A stretch of DNA of 64,000 nt from Apostichopus japonicus (Eukaryota > Echinodermata > Holothuroidea > Aspidochirotida > Stichopodidae), in assembly GCF_037975245.1 (NCBI RefSeq), contig NC_092574.1:23437713-23501712 (forward strand), given 5' to 3'. The position numbers and the translations under genes were made by a program. Positions 1-24,275 of the stretch are shown piece after piece (the stretch's first letter is position 1; the number at the start of each line of letters is the position of its first letter). The notes under the pieces are model-generated. The model was not told the origin of the DNA, made no database searches, and saw only the letters and a list, made by a program, of their open reading frames with translations.

Positions 1-115
1 TATATATATATTTCGATGAAATTAATGTATAATCTTAATAAAAATGTGTGCGTTATCACCTTTGTGCTAAATAATTACAATGAATATTTTATCTCTTATT
101 TGTATTAAATTTCAG

Positions 116-2488
116 GATTAAAAGGTCTAATGCTGGCGGCCATGATTGCTGCGTTGATGAGTTCTGTCACTTCTACATTCAACAGTCTAAGCTCTGTATT
201 CGCCTTGGATATTTGGACAAAATTACGTCCTCGGGCTCTGGAAACAGAACTCCTCATAGTCGGGAGGTAATCTAGTTGTTATTAAATATTAATTTAATCA
301 AATAGTATTACTATAACCTTCACGAAATTCTTTCTCAAATTACTATAAGAAGCAGACGTTGTGTTTACATGATATGCTGTGTATTGATAAAAAATATATA
401 AGTCTGTTTACATTGAAAATAAAGAAGTTACAACTGATGACCATTCTGCTCTGAATGTGTAACAATGAACCGTCTGAATTTATCAAGTTCACTTTTAAGT
501 TGGAGTATCTATGCAGAATATGTGTTACAGAAGTCTGTACATGTTCGACCATCGGTCCACGTTAATTACATCTTTATTCCCACTCACTTTCATATCTCGT
601 GACAATTTCAAGAGAAATCAAATTAAAGGACAAATACATTAATTACGGCCAAATGAGATTGCTTATCGGTTTTCGTTCTAAGACAAGTAGCAAATTATTG
701 AATAATTAACCCAATTTTTCCTTTCCATGTCTCTTCATTTTTTCCTTCTCCCCCCCCCCCCTTCTTCGTCAGAGTAATTACTTTAGTACTGGCAGTTATA
801 TGTGTGTTATGGTTGCCGTTGATTCAGGCCTTCGGTGCTGGACAACTCTTCGTGTATGTACAGTCGATAACATCTTATCTAGCGCCACCAATTTTTGGTC
901 TCTACACCATGGGCTATTTTTTCTCTCGGACAACTGAAGCGGTATGTTACGCAATAGTAAATTGATCTCTGATTCTTTCATCGATTTGAAATTGTTAGGC
1001 TGAGCCAGTTGATAGTTATTAATTGAAAAACGATATATGGTAAACTTTGAAAATATACATAACAGACAATACAAATTGAAATGTTATCCCTTTGAAGAAA
1101 CCTTTAATAACCCCCCCCCCCCAAAAAAAAAAAAATCGAAAGAATTGAAAGAGTTTTACTCTTCTTCATGGTATTTCTTTAGCTCATAGCTTATGCAACA
1201 TGATTCTCCCTGGTTAGACTGTCCTGGTCTAGTACTATGGACAATGTTTGTAAGGCCGTTTTATTTTATTACGTGTAACATGAATATTCATTATTCTGTA
1301 GGGGGCGTTCTACGGATTAATGTTTGGAGAGGCTTTTGGTGTCGCCCGTATGATCACTGATTACGCTTTCACGGCTCCTGGCTGTGGCCAGTTTGACGAT
1401 CGACCAGGATTTGTCAAAAGTTTCCACTACCTTCACTTCGCATTGGTTCTATATGCAATCACATGCATATTCATAGGTTGCGTTAGCTTTCTCTCAGCAC
1501 CTCCACCAATAGAAAAGGTAACTATATATGAAAATAAACACAGATCGCTATTCTTTGATCATCCCGTTGTCAAATACTTTTCACAACCGTATCTTCTGTT
1601 TTATGAAAATATTAGTGTGTGTTCATACCCATCTTACCGGTTATGTTAGGTCCGTAGAAGGAACTTAGCGGGGTAGCGTGGGGTGGTGTAGGGTCAGTAG
1701 AAGGAACTTAGCGGGGAGTAGCTTGTTAGGGGTGTGACGAAAACAACAACCCTCAGCTAACCAATATATACGCAAATATGTAAAAAGGAAATTGCCTGGA
1801 GTTTATTCAAAATCATACACGTGGAAGAGACAACCTTTAGCTGTGTCCACTGATAGAGGAAACAATCTCAACCCCACTGTCGTCATCATCCCAAAAAAAT
1901 TCATCACGAAAATTTCCTTTTTCTTTCTCCGACATCTGCAGTTGAAAGGATTGACTTGGTGGTCTCGTCATGAGAAGAGAATCTTGGAAGTAAAAGAGGT
2001 CACAAAAAATATTGAAAAACCTTTACCGGAAGAAAAAGAGAAAGAGAAAGAGGTTGAAGGTTAGGGTTTTCCTTTGCTCAATCAAATACGATTAAAATGA
2101 CTGCCGTCAACTATTTTAGTGAAACTGACTGATGTGCCACGAACCACCCCCCCCCCTCCAACCCACCCTACCCCTTCCGTGCAAATATTGTAGTTGTGTC
2201 ATTGTCCCTATACCAAGGTTTTTCGTTAAATATAAATGTTTTCAATATATTTTTCGATCTTTCTAAACAGATACAGAGGAACCAGAGATAGGTTTTATAA
2301 GATCGTCTTGGAATTTCATCTGTGGCATCGAGACTGAAAAGCCAGAGGAACTTTCCGAGAAGGAAAAACAAGACATGTTTGCTAAAATAACGTCATTAGA
2401 CGAACATCCAATCTGGAAGAGGGTCGTCTCCATTAATGGTTTTATATGCTTCAGTGTTGGTGTGGCAGCCTTCATTGCATTCCGCTGA
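116..2488 (+). CDS. SLC5-family sodium/sugar cotransporter, 3' part (gene 1 of a tandem pair)
   Basis: Five coding exons are seen: 116-266, 773-941, 1302-1517, 1942-2059 and 2271-2488 (stop TGA 2486-2488), each bounded by AG and GT in compatible phase. The first encodes [17 protein letters not shown] followed by VTSTFNS, the SLC5 helix carrying the Na2-site serine pair. The second has the sugar-site YVQSITSYL segment and the third the [20 protein letters not shown] block. The fourth is a charged cytoplasmic linker. The last encodes a [16 protein letters not shown] linker and a C-terminal hydrophobic helix, the usual end of SGLT proteins. By family these proteins couple Na+ entry to uptake of glucose-like sugars or polyols across the plasma membrane. 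The 5' exons lie outside the window. Exon lengths 151, 169 and 216 and all phases are identical to the downstream gene at 12509, so the two are tandem duplicates. The exact substrate cannot be read from the sequence. Confidence 0.93.
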
Positions 2489-5349
2489 ATCAGTATAGAA
2501 TAGTGTAGAACACGGCGGTTGTGATTTTTTTTTAATGGTTCTCATATATTTGTATACTCGTGCCGCCGGTGCAGGGATATACACCGACAGAACAGCTGTT
2601 CAATATATACCAATTGAAACTCGTCAATATATAACTTACGTAAATTGTAGAGTCTGACCAATCCGTTTAAAGAGGCGACGAATGGAACGAAACAGTATTA
2701 ATATGTGTGATCAAATGATATGAAAGCAAGATTCCGCAACGCATATAATAATTGTTTAATAATACCAGTTTCAAAATTTAGATTTTTTTTTTTTTTTTTT
2801 TGGGGGGGGGGGGGCTTTTCCTTCTTTTTTCTATATATATTATTCAAGGAGAGAGGGGGTTGTGGTTGGGATGGGGGGTTGGGTGGAGAGAGAGAGAGAG
2901 ATAGGTGGAGAGGTGGGTGGAGAGAGAAAGAGCAACCGTGTAGTTATTGCATTACGGATATTAACAGACAAGGCCAAAATCTTACAATGATCGTGTTTCG
3001 TCCAGAGAGCATCAACCTACGCTGTTTCCGGTCAAAGGTCACGATATTCTATGCGACATGAATAATTATATAGATACACATTGTATACACTTCACCTTCA
3101 CATATATATAAAAATCATCACTGTATTTGGGATTTTTCTCTCTATATATGAATTTATAAAAGGCATATAAACAAAGAGATAAACCTTGTGAGAACGCAAT
3201 GACATAGCCACGGTGGAGACTAGTAATAAATCTGTTCCTCCGATGTGTTCCGCACACCCCACTTCACACCCTTACCATATAAACGTTTCACTTTATTTAC
3301 TTCTAACGCGGAGAAAATCTTTGGGTGAAATTTTACTCATATTTATGGTGTATGTCCTTCCTGACCTGTTTCCCTCCTTCCTCCTCATCCAACTTACACG
3401 AAGATTTCTGTGATTACCGTTCATACCTTGGTCTGATGATAACATTGTTATTCATTCTCTTTTTCAGGTATTGTCTGACAATTCATGTCAATGCTAGTAA
3501 TAAACTGTTTTTACTTTAAATTAAACCCTTAGAACATATCGAAAGAATTTACTTGGTTTTGTCATATCCACCAAATTAGTTTACTGACTCGTGCACGCAA
3601 AGTCTTGGTCGAGGTTTTAACCTGTCAAATTTGCACAGAGTTACTGCACTGGTTACTTAAAACAATCGAAAGCTAATTTCGAACCAGTCTTATATACTTA
3701 AATGATTTTTTATTTGTAAAGATTATAAGCACCGCTAGAGATGCAGGATAAAAAGCATGGGCACGAAGACCAAACACTGTTGTCAGACGGCCAAGCCCAT
3801 GTCACCTCACCCACTCCACCCACCCCCCCAGCCACCCTCCCAAAAGATACCTGTCATTAACAACTTCCACAAACAGCCAAGAAAAATGTTACTCCATTGG
3901 AGGAGATCACAGATTTATTGTTTCGTCACATACAAGGCAGACGACTTGATCAAGTCTAAATATGACATCATATAGCTCGTATTATCAGCATGTTCAGAGC
4001 TAACTAAACCTGTTCAGAACTAACTAAAATGTATACGTACACAGAACTTGAACAAATGTAGGGAAACTAAATATAAAAAAAAGGATTAAAAGATTATCAG
4101 GATATGGATTAAAAGTGCATGGGATGTTCTGCGACGTATATATAAACATTATTAAATAGATACCATTAATAATAAGTATTACTCAAATACATGCAGTAGT
4201 CTATAACTATTAATCAAATATATGCAGTAGTCTATGTGCATATACTGGATTTCGTGGAATTGGGTCACCGACTCGTGGCTTCAAGTAACACGTGACCGTT
4301 TTCTTTGGTTTGATCATAATCTTGGATTAAAGGTTATACGATATTTACATTAATGTTTCATGGTTTCCCTTATTTGTGATATGCACATCTGTTTTGTTGT
4401 TGTTGATTATTATGAGCATCTATAACATATTAGTAAAACATACCACAACCGTGTTGTCTATTCTCTTGGAGAAAAACATCCAGGTTCTGTTTTTTCTCAC
4501 AAAACTTTGGAACATTATAGATTAGCCTGACGACAGTAGAAGTAAACAACCAACACGAACCTTTGACAATCCGTGTTCTTTACTTATCTAGATAAACATA
4601 TTCATATTATAAAAGCGGTTTTGATCCACGGTAAGCACGTTTTGTTGTTCATAATAGTTTCAACTCCGTTTGTTATCAATCATTTACCCTGATAATACAA
4701 CGAACATACAGACCAGTAAACAAGACACACGTGTATCTCAACCTTGAAATTTCTCTAACAGAAATTCTGACGTCATTCAAGCTATCGTTACTTTTATATA
4801 TTTCCGTTGGCAGACAACTTATGTTGAAGTGAGAAATACATTGCACGCATGAAGTAGAAAACCAGGTCTCGATATCATGTCCTTATGTCGAGATATGGTT
4901 TGATTTATAATGCGATAGGCTTACGAACTCATTGTTACTCGAGTCTATCTTCGGCGCTCCGGGTTGTGCTCGGGTAAGCCTCGCGATTTTTAACTGGTTC
5001 ATACTGCCTTCTTACGGACTCACCCTTACCCGAAGCTACTCTGCACTCCGAGTTGAGCTCGGGTAAGCCTCGCGATTTTTAACGTGGAGCACACCGTGGT
5101 TCAGGATCGGATCCTTTAATCCTCCCAGAGGTGCATCGAACTCGGGTCATACCCGCTCTGCGTAAATAATCATTGTCATATAGGCGTTCTACCAGCTTGC
5201 CGTGTCCTCGGCTTATTACTTTCGTGTGATTCGCTTAATTCCAGAGTCTGCTTACTCGTTTTTAAATAAGCTGCATTGGGACAAATATCGCAATAACGGT
5301 GTCTGTTTGCGGTCTGAGGCGCCTTCGGATAACGTCGAAGCAATAGGAA
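2489..5349. other. Intergenic stretch after SLC5 gene 1
   Basis: No coding exon is recognised. It presumably starts with the 3' UTR of gene 1; a weak AATAAA lies near 3499. It has a T-run plus G-run near 2781-2813, a GA-rich tract near 2885-2935, and a direct duplication of a CTCGGGTAAGCCTCGCGATT motif at about 4970 and 5059. That duplication suggests a decayed repeat. Nothing else is supported. Confidence 0.5.
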
Positions 5350-5521
5350 CACTGGCGGATCCAAGGGGGGGCCAAGGGGGGCCATGCCCCCCCCCCAAAG
5401 GTGAGCCAAAAAGTGTTTCCGAACATCCGCTAAATCATATGATTGGAAATTTAAAAAATCGAGAGGAATAGCAGTGGTAGACTAGTCTAAACCTTTTCGT
5501 TTTCTGGTTTAAAATTAAATG

Positions 5522-5911
5522 CAGAGCTCCCAACTGACCCGCAATTCGCGGGAATTAGACCCGCATTCTAACACCCAAACCCGCTGACCCGCACAAGCGT
5601 CCGAAAAACCGCATTGTAATTGTCAAGTATACATAAAAAAAAATTGCATCAAATTTTGACTTAGCAACCATCATTTCTTTAGCATTTAGCATAAAAGAGT
5701 ATAAAACCTCATTTACAGCATCACTTGAACCTCAAATTAGCCTATATTTCTTTTCATTGGGGCGAGCAGCGAACATTTTCATGCCACGGGAAAGAATGAA
5801 TTATCACCTACTATTCAATTTATTGATGTTACACACCCCTTATACCCCTCCCCCAGGACAGCGATTCGTGTCATGGACCAGCATTTGCCTTCTCAAGAGT
5901 TGGGAGCTATG
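5522..5911. mobile_element. Nested MITE with AGCTCCCAACT terminal inverted repeats
   Basis: The left end reads CAGAGCTCCCAACT. The right end, AGTTGGGAGCTATG, is its complement with one mismatch. TAAATG is repeated directly outside both ends (5516-5521 and 5912-5917). The 390-bp interior opens with repeated GACCCGC motifs and has no convincing coding frame. It is inserted in the 5350-7368 hAT-like element and is therefore younger. Confidence 0.7.
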
Positions 5912-6550
5912 TAAATGTATGAGCATGAGGATTTACAGTTTAACACCATTTTGCAGTTACAGGCTGGTTGTAAGAAATTTATAACCTATGAGAAATAAAA
6001 TTTCTTGAGAAAGATGATCCCAACTTTGTTTCATAAATATTTTAGAAAATTACACCTGGGAAACATTTTTTTATAGAAGTAAATTAACATCACCATGGTA
6101 CACTTTTGTCGCACCAAATTGCATCTGAGGGCATTCAGCAATAGAAAATTTTCCAAAGGGGGAGGAGGGCACCCCCTCCCCAGTGGCGGCGGAACCGGGG
6201 GGGCTTGGGGGGCTCAGTCCCCAATGAAAAAGTTGAGGGGGCAAATGCATGATAAGCCCCCCCCCCCCCAATATTTACCAAGGTTCCGAAACGTGCATCT
6301 GCCCATTTTTCAATGCATACTTGTCGACCTGTCCGATGCACACGTATACTATATAGGTGTAATAATTTTAGTAATTGCTGGGGGACCCTCGGCCCGTCCC
6401 CTGGCTATAGACCACATTGTCACCCCAACCGCGTCTTCACGCCCCGTGAAAAGTGGAAGCAGTGAGTGTGAGTACCAGTAAGCGTAACACAACTTCGTCT
6501 TAGGCCAATGACTTGCCTCATTTCAGCCAGTTCTCCAACATCCCCTTACT

Positions 6551-6970
6551 TAGTGGCGGAGCGTCCATATATACAGTCAGGGGCGGATGCCCCCCCCCCC
6601 CCTGACGGACTCAAATGGACTGCTGGCGCCCTTTTCTGCTTTTCACTACTTTTTTACTTATTCGCGATTATTGACTATTTTATTGCGCTCTCATATACCT
6701 ATTGACATTTGTTGGTGTAATTTTCCGACGAAATGGCGACGACACCTATTTATTTTCCGTTTATCTGCAAATTAGTAAGGCCTGAAAGGGTGATTTCCTG
6801 CAATCTAGGGAGTGTCTTTACTCAAAAATTTTCTGACCGCTCCGCGCCAACCTGTGGTGGCGCTCCGCTTAGATAGTGTCCAGAGCCGTATATTGGCTCT
6901 GATAGTGTCGAAAGCGCCCCTACAGACTATTCTTGCCCCCCCCTGACCAATACCCCTAGCTCCGCCACTG
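6551..6970. mobile_element. Nested hAT-like MITE, 420 bp
   Basis: The left end AGTGGCGGAGC and right end GCTCCGCCACTG are inverted repeats. The 8-bp target duplication CCCTTACT flanks it exactly (6543-6550 and 6971-6978). Its inner segment around 6826-6876 (CCGCTCCGCGCCAACC) is repeated outside it at about 7200-7245 in the host element. The guest and the host element therefore belong to related families. Confidence 0.8.
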
Positions 6971-7368
6971 CCCTTACTACACTCAAAAACGTCTTTGCGA
7001 GTACACTTCGAGTAATTGCTACTCTCTTATTAAAACACCATCGAATATACAAATTACAATGTTTTTACAGACTTTCGTGCAATCTGAGAAATTGCAGGCT
7101 TGAGACCCATATTCTAGGGGTGGGTATTCGAAGCATAAAACACTCGGGAAGTGCCGTTTCCGGCCATCTGGGGTTTGAAAAAACCAAAAATTTTCTTGTA
7201 CGCTCCGCGCCAACCGATGGTGGCGCTCCGCTTAGATAGTGTCCACACATTAGCACCCCCAATAATTTTTCCGTTCCGCCGCGCCTGCCCCTCCCTTTAG
7301 ACCCCTCCCCCATATCACTCTAATTCCACTTTGGCCCCTCCCAAACAAAGGCCCTGGATCCGCCAGTG

Positions 7369-10300
7369 AATAGGAACACGCCCTCAGTATTAACCTGCTT
7401 TAATTGCTAAATCAGGAACTTGATCACTGTCGGTGGTCTTCTCATTGATTTATCTTTGAAAGCTAATACTTTAGACTGCTCGCTTATAGGTCGGCACCTG
7501 AAATTCTAATTTAAGGGGGGAAGTGGGGGGAGCAGGGGGTGGGGCAAGGAGAGGTGGATGGGAGGCGGGCAAGCAAAACATAGCCTGTAGGCCCGTAGCC
7601 TGATGTTAGAAACGAAAATGTGAAATAAATCTCGACGAGGTGGGGAGGTGGGGCGGGGGGTGGGGCGGGGGTGGGGGGGAGGGGATCAGGAGCTAATTAA
7701 GGTAACCGTGAAATATGAGATACAGAACATGTTTTCTCATGTTAAAATCAAACCACGAAGTTAGGCTTGGAAAGGGTGCATGATGATATAAATTTCACCG
7801 TGGGGCCGAACCTGGATCTCTATACGCGCACGGGAATAACGGCGGAATTCAATGCGAAGACGACATGCTTTCCGCGTTATAGGACCGCAGGACATAACAT
7901 CAGGGCTATAGCATAGTTGACGAGGATGTCGTCACAGAACAAGAATATCCCGTTCTAACCCCGATAGACAACGACATTGTAATGTCTGTTATAGATTTTC
8001 TAAAACAGCAAACATAACATACTGACAAATTAAGAATTCGAAGGCAAAACATGGAAATATTTATTGATCCCCCTCCCCACCCCCACCCCGAGTCTATGGT
8101 TGAAAAATAAGCACGTTTGTTTCTTTGTTTAATAACATTATCGTGGAAGAGGTTTGTGAGCTTGCATGGGTATAGTCAATATAGCTTTTCCTTTTTCATT
8201 GCAAAGTTTCAAAATCGACTTGAACCGTCGGACACATTCGAATTTATTGTGACCACTATACATCTTCGGACATGATATTAAGTAGCTCTCTTGAGATATG
8301 AATATGAGTTAATAAATTTAGTCAAATGTATGTTTAGTTTCATAAAGATAAGATTTCTGTAGATTCTGTTGCATAACGATTGTCACCATGGATTGCGCAT
8401 GCGCATGAAAACATTATGTCACCATTATCGGCAGCACAAACCCTTCTACATTAGAGCTGTGATTTATAATGCATGTGATTGTGATTTGTTAACCGTGATG
8501 GTAAAAGTTTGTAAATGTTAACTGTACGCTTATAGCTACTCAAAATTTTCATTTTAGTTTTAGTTTTATTAGACTCATAGATTGAAGCAATGAAACTTGT
8601 TGAATTAGAGAATTAAAGGAAGCCGAAATTTAGTCTTGATATGCCAACGCGCATGAAGAAAACAGACAATTTTGAGGACTTAGTATTGTCACTGTAGCTG
8701 TTCCTGGTTTCAAGATATGCAGCTTTTTAAATGTGCTAAATATTAACATAAATCCACTGCTTTATCATTTTCTCTAGTAAGAACTTTATCAAAACATGTT
8801 CTTTCAAATGGTTATGAGCACAAGAGTATACCCATGGGTGACATTCAATATCAATTGTCCTAATTTAAATACAATTGTTAATACATTTGTTGCCTCCACG
8901 CTGTTTACAAAACCTGACAGGAAAAGTAAATAAAGACAAACAGCAATTATTGTAGTGTAAGAGCACTTATTTGCAGGATTCATGTATGTCCCTGACACAC
9001 AAGGCCCTACAACCCATCCAGGCAGTTTGCATTCCAGACGGACGGAATAGTCTACTATTTACATGGGGTTGCTTTAACATGAAGAACTGTCTGAAAACTA
9101 CGAATGGTTCAATGGGGAAGTCCCATTGTATAAAAAACAGAATTTTGTATGGGTGCCTGCTTGTTGGGCCTGCCACACCTTGCGAAGGCGTCATTTGAAA
9201 CCATAAAAGTATTACTTTTACCTGTTAAGTTGTTGTTGTATCACAGATACTGACCTAATGGTCTCTGCAGTGTTAGACTTATCAGCCCAGCCACTTTAAT
9301 TGAAGAGTCTCGATTTCTTAAAGAGTTGCTTATCAAATATTATTATTAGCATAGAAACGCAACATGGCCTAGTGAAACAATACTTTTAAGATAATAATTA
9401 GTTTTGTGCCTAAAGTCCTCCTATAAAGTATAGATAATTGTTTTGAAATATTTCTAAATATATTTAACAATAAATGTAGTTTTGATATATTTGACGTTAT
9501 GAAATATGATCTATGGACGTCACGTAATTGAGATATATAATGTAAATATTCTTTTGATCGTTGTTTTAATCTCGACCAGTGATCTAATCAATTACGTTGA
9601 TTACCTGACTCAAACTTGTTTGATGTCAAAGGTCACCGTCGAAAAACATATGTTAATTAAGATCCAAAGTACCAAAGACCCGACTATAATACTATAGTAT
9701 TACACTGTGGTTTAGAGATTACCTCTGTTCTGTAATGACTATTGTGCAGTGACTAAGCTTTCAGAGGAACACAAGCCACAGGTAAGTACTTATTAAACTA
9801 AGTCGTAGTAAGAAGTCCTATAGTAAGAAATGAGAATGAGCTATGCGTGGACGAAGTAGTTATCAGAGTGTAAAGTAAACGGTGCAGTAAGTGGTAGGCC
9901 AGTTGCAGGCCAGCAGTAGGCCAGCGGTAGGCCAGTGCAGTAAGTGGTAGGCCAGCAGTAGGCCAGTGGTAGGCCAGTGCAGTAAGTGGTAGGCCTATAC
10001 AGTCAAGTAAAACAACGCAGCACGTGTATTACCTGATTTTTGCTCCATGATATTATGCAGTTTGAGACAAGTTTGGCTGTACATTAAACAAGTAACATAA
10101 AGTAATGTATAGTTTGTCAATGGAGAATAAACTCAAACCAACGAAATTCTATGTTGTTCTTACTCAAAACGCTCTACTTGAACAAAACAAATTCGATTGC
10201 TTCATCGATTATCATCGTCATCATCATTATCGTCATCTTCATCGACATCGTCATAGTACGTAGAGTTTACAGAACGACTGCCGTTGCTATCGGGTTACAC

Positions 10301-11270
10301 AGTAGTTTCATTCACTGAGGATTTAAGGAATTTCACTACATGACACGGTAAATGCACCTAGTGCATCAAATGATATGGTATATAATGGTTGCAGTTGGTC
10401 AAGGGGATGAAGGTCAGTAACACACATGACTTTTGACTTAAAGGTATTGAAGACTCGCCCCAAACCGCGTGCGGCCATCTGAAAAAGTTAACTTTCTGTT
10501 GCTTGCAAGTGACGTTTTGTTCGTGTCGCTACAAAATGCAGACAGTAATGAAACGAGATACCTTAATTGTCCATCGCTGTATCGTTTGTATACTGTGCTG
10601 TGGGTACTGACCGCAGCTGTATGTACTGACTGTACACTAGTGTCTAATTACCGACGGTAGCAAGCTGTGTGTGTATTTTCTGGGATCGATGGTGGTGTTT
10701 AACACTTCTGTTAGACCTCATTCGAAACTACGTCAAATTACCGGCATTAGACGTTTCTTTTTGCGCGAGTCTTCACACCCTTTAACGTTAAGCCTATTAG
10801 TATATAGTGTAGTACTAATATGGTGGTCAACGTATTCGGAGATAAGACCTGCTTTATACGAGTGAGTGTCTTGCTATAGTTAAACACGGAATAACACGAA
10901 CACTTGAACATAAGTAGGAATGACGTGTGCATGACTGTCCTAACCTCTTACCTTGATGAATAATGTTTAAGTGCATAAAACACTGTGTCTGTATACAAAT
11001 GATCTTAGCCACTGTTCACGGAACGTTCCAATACGAATGAGTTTGTGCCGCAGAGTCGGTGGAATCGATAATCATACGTAATGCTTAATGCGACAAACAA
11101 CCCGAAACGTTTCCATATGTCACTGATTAGTAAGTACAGCTATCAATCTCGTTACCCACACCATTTACATTCTATGTATCACCTACATATGTAAGAGCGA
11201 GTTTGATCGTGTTCTCGTCAAATCACTTAAAGCTATCTTGCCGTTAATTGGTTACTAAATAATGTTGTTG
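7369..11270. other. Intergenic interval without recognised genes
   Basis: There are G-rich tracts at about 7515-7690, and a short TCATC-rich stretch near 10207-10250. A minisatellite of GGTAGGCCAG units sits at 9883-9995. A pair of overlapping opposite-strand frames near 8967-9198 has no recognisable product. No promoter or exon is supported. Confidence 0.5.
9883..9995. repeat. Minisatellite of GGTAGGCCAGT-type units
   Basis: The block GCAGTAAGTGGTAGGCCAG recurs three times within 113 bp, interleaved with AGTAGGCCAG and GGTAGGCCAG sub-units. It is a local slippage array with no coding or regulatory signal. Confidence 0.75.
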
Positions 11271-11271
11271 G

Positions 11272-11945
11272 CAGGGACGTCGCTAGGGGGGGGGGGCGTG
11301 GGGGGGGTCTCACCCCCAAACTTGGAAAAACTGACGATAGTTTGGAAAAGTGGAGTGCGACAGTCGGAATTTCCGCACTCTAATTTGTCTAGGCCTATTC
11401 ATGTATTCCTGTGATTGTGAATGACCTAAAAATTGAAAAATGTCGGTATATTTACCACGTTTTCCTTGCCACTTTGAGAAATTGTATCCCGCGATTCTTA
11501 TACTCCACCGTACAAAACTTCGTATAATTTTGAATACTCCAAAAACAATGCCTACTAAGAGAACTACCGTCATAGGCGTAGGAGCCCAATTTGATTTGGG
11601 GGGGGGGGGGAGGAGGGGGGGGGGGGCTGTAACGACCTGCCCGAAAAATACAACCAATTTTTTTCGCGCGTTCCACATGTTAATGGCATATCATATAAGC
11701 ATGTATCGGTTTTTACATCGCATGCCAATAACATACAATCATTTTCCGTGTTATTACCCTTCCATATTGGTTATAATTATTGGAGAAGTCGTTACAATAT
11801 TAATGGTAATAGTAATAAAGGTTTAACCATTGAAAAACACATTGCAAATGATCTTTCTTTCAGTAGGTGCCCGAAAAGTTATCAGCATATTGCCCGAATT
11901 TTCACAAAATATTTGGTGGGGGTGGGGGTGGGGGTGGGGGTGGGG
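11272..11945. mobile_element. Two adjacent non-autonomous DNA transposon fragments
   Basis: The stretch starting CAGGGACGTCGCTAGG at 11272 has a hAT-style terminus followed by a G-run; no matching right end is seen. From 11571 a second element begins CATAGGCGTAGGAGCCCAAT. It runs through a segment containing TGCCCGAAAA and an inner sequence shared with the copies at 41868-42312 and 48335-48620. Its far end dissolves into a (GGGGGT)n tract at 11917-11945. Only the left terminus of this copy is intact. Confidence 0.6.
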
Positions 11946-12508
11946 GTGTGTGTGGGTGTGGTACGTGTTGTGGGTATGTTTGTGTTCCATTGTTTACGAT
12001 TCGTGATCATTCCTTTTCTTTTTCGGGTTTCGTTTATTGATGATTAACCTGTTCTTTATCATATCTGATATAGTAAATCAACTACACTTACCGGCTAAAT
12101 ATAAACACACTACATATCGAATAAACATATATTGGCAAACTATGTGATAAACGTGGACTACACTGGATATTGGTTATAATAAATTCTAAATAATAATAAC
12201 AATAAACATGAAGTGTGTGATACCTGCTTCGTATGAGAGAATTAGGTTTGCACTACACACGGCATCTATAAATGATGCGTGTATAGTTTTGCGCAGTCAC
12301 AACGAGCAACGCATTTGTTACAAAAACATCCGTTCATGAAATCAATGATCATTGATGGAAAACTGTCAAACTTTTGACATGCTGCCCTCCAGTTCATCAT
12401 GTACAATATATTGCATAACAACTTTTTGTTGATGTACCGTATATATACGTTAAGCCGTGCTGAACCTGAATGATAATATGACTTGCTATAAATTTGTTTT
12501 CATCAGAC

Positions 12509-24275
<11,767 letters not shown>

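Larger units (their letters stand above)
5350..7368. mobile_element. hAT-like non-autonomous DNA transposon, 2.0 kb, with nested insertions
   Basis: The ends are perfect inverted repeats beginning CACTGGCGGATCC. An 8-bp target-site duplication AATAGGAA lies immediately outside both ends (5342-5349 and 7369-7376). An 8-bp duplication is the hallmark of hAT transposition. No transposase reading frame is seen, so it moved with help in trans. The interior is rich in G and C runs and carries a block near 6110-6180 that recurs at 23660-23750 and in the 31400-32337 array. Two smaller elements with their own duplications are nested in it (5522-5911 and 6551-6970). Confidence 0.85.

Noticed and set aside
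5085-5165. Possible tRNA-like element on the minus strand (GAGTTCGATGC)
   Set aside because: Only a weak B-box is seen, without A-box or arms.
8967-9198. Overlapping opposite-strand frames of 75 codons
   Set aside because: No domain, no splice sites and no homology is recognisable; possibly an unrecognised repeat.
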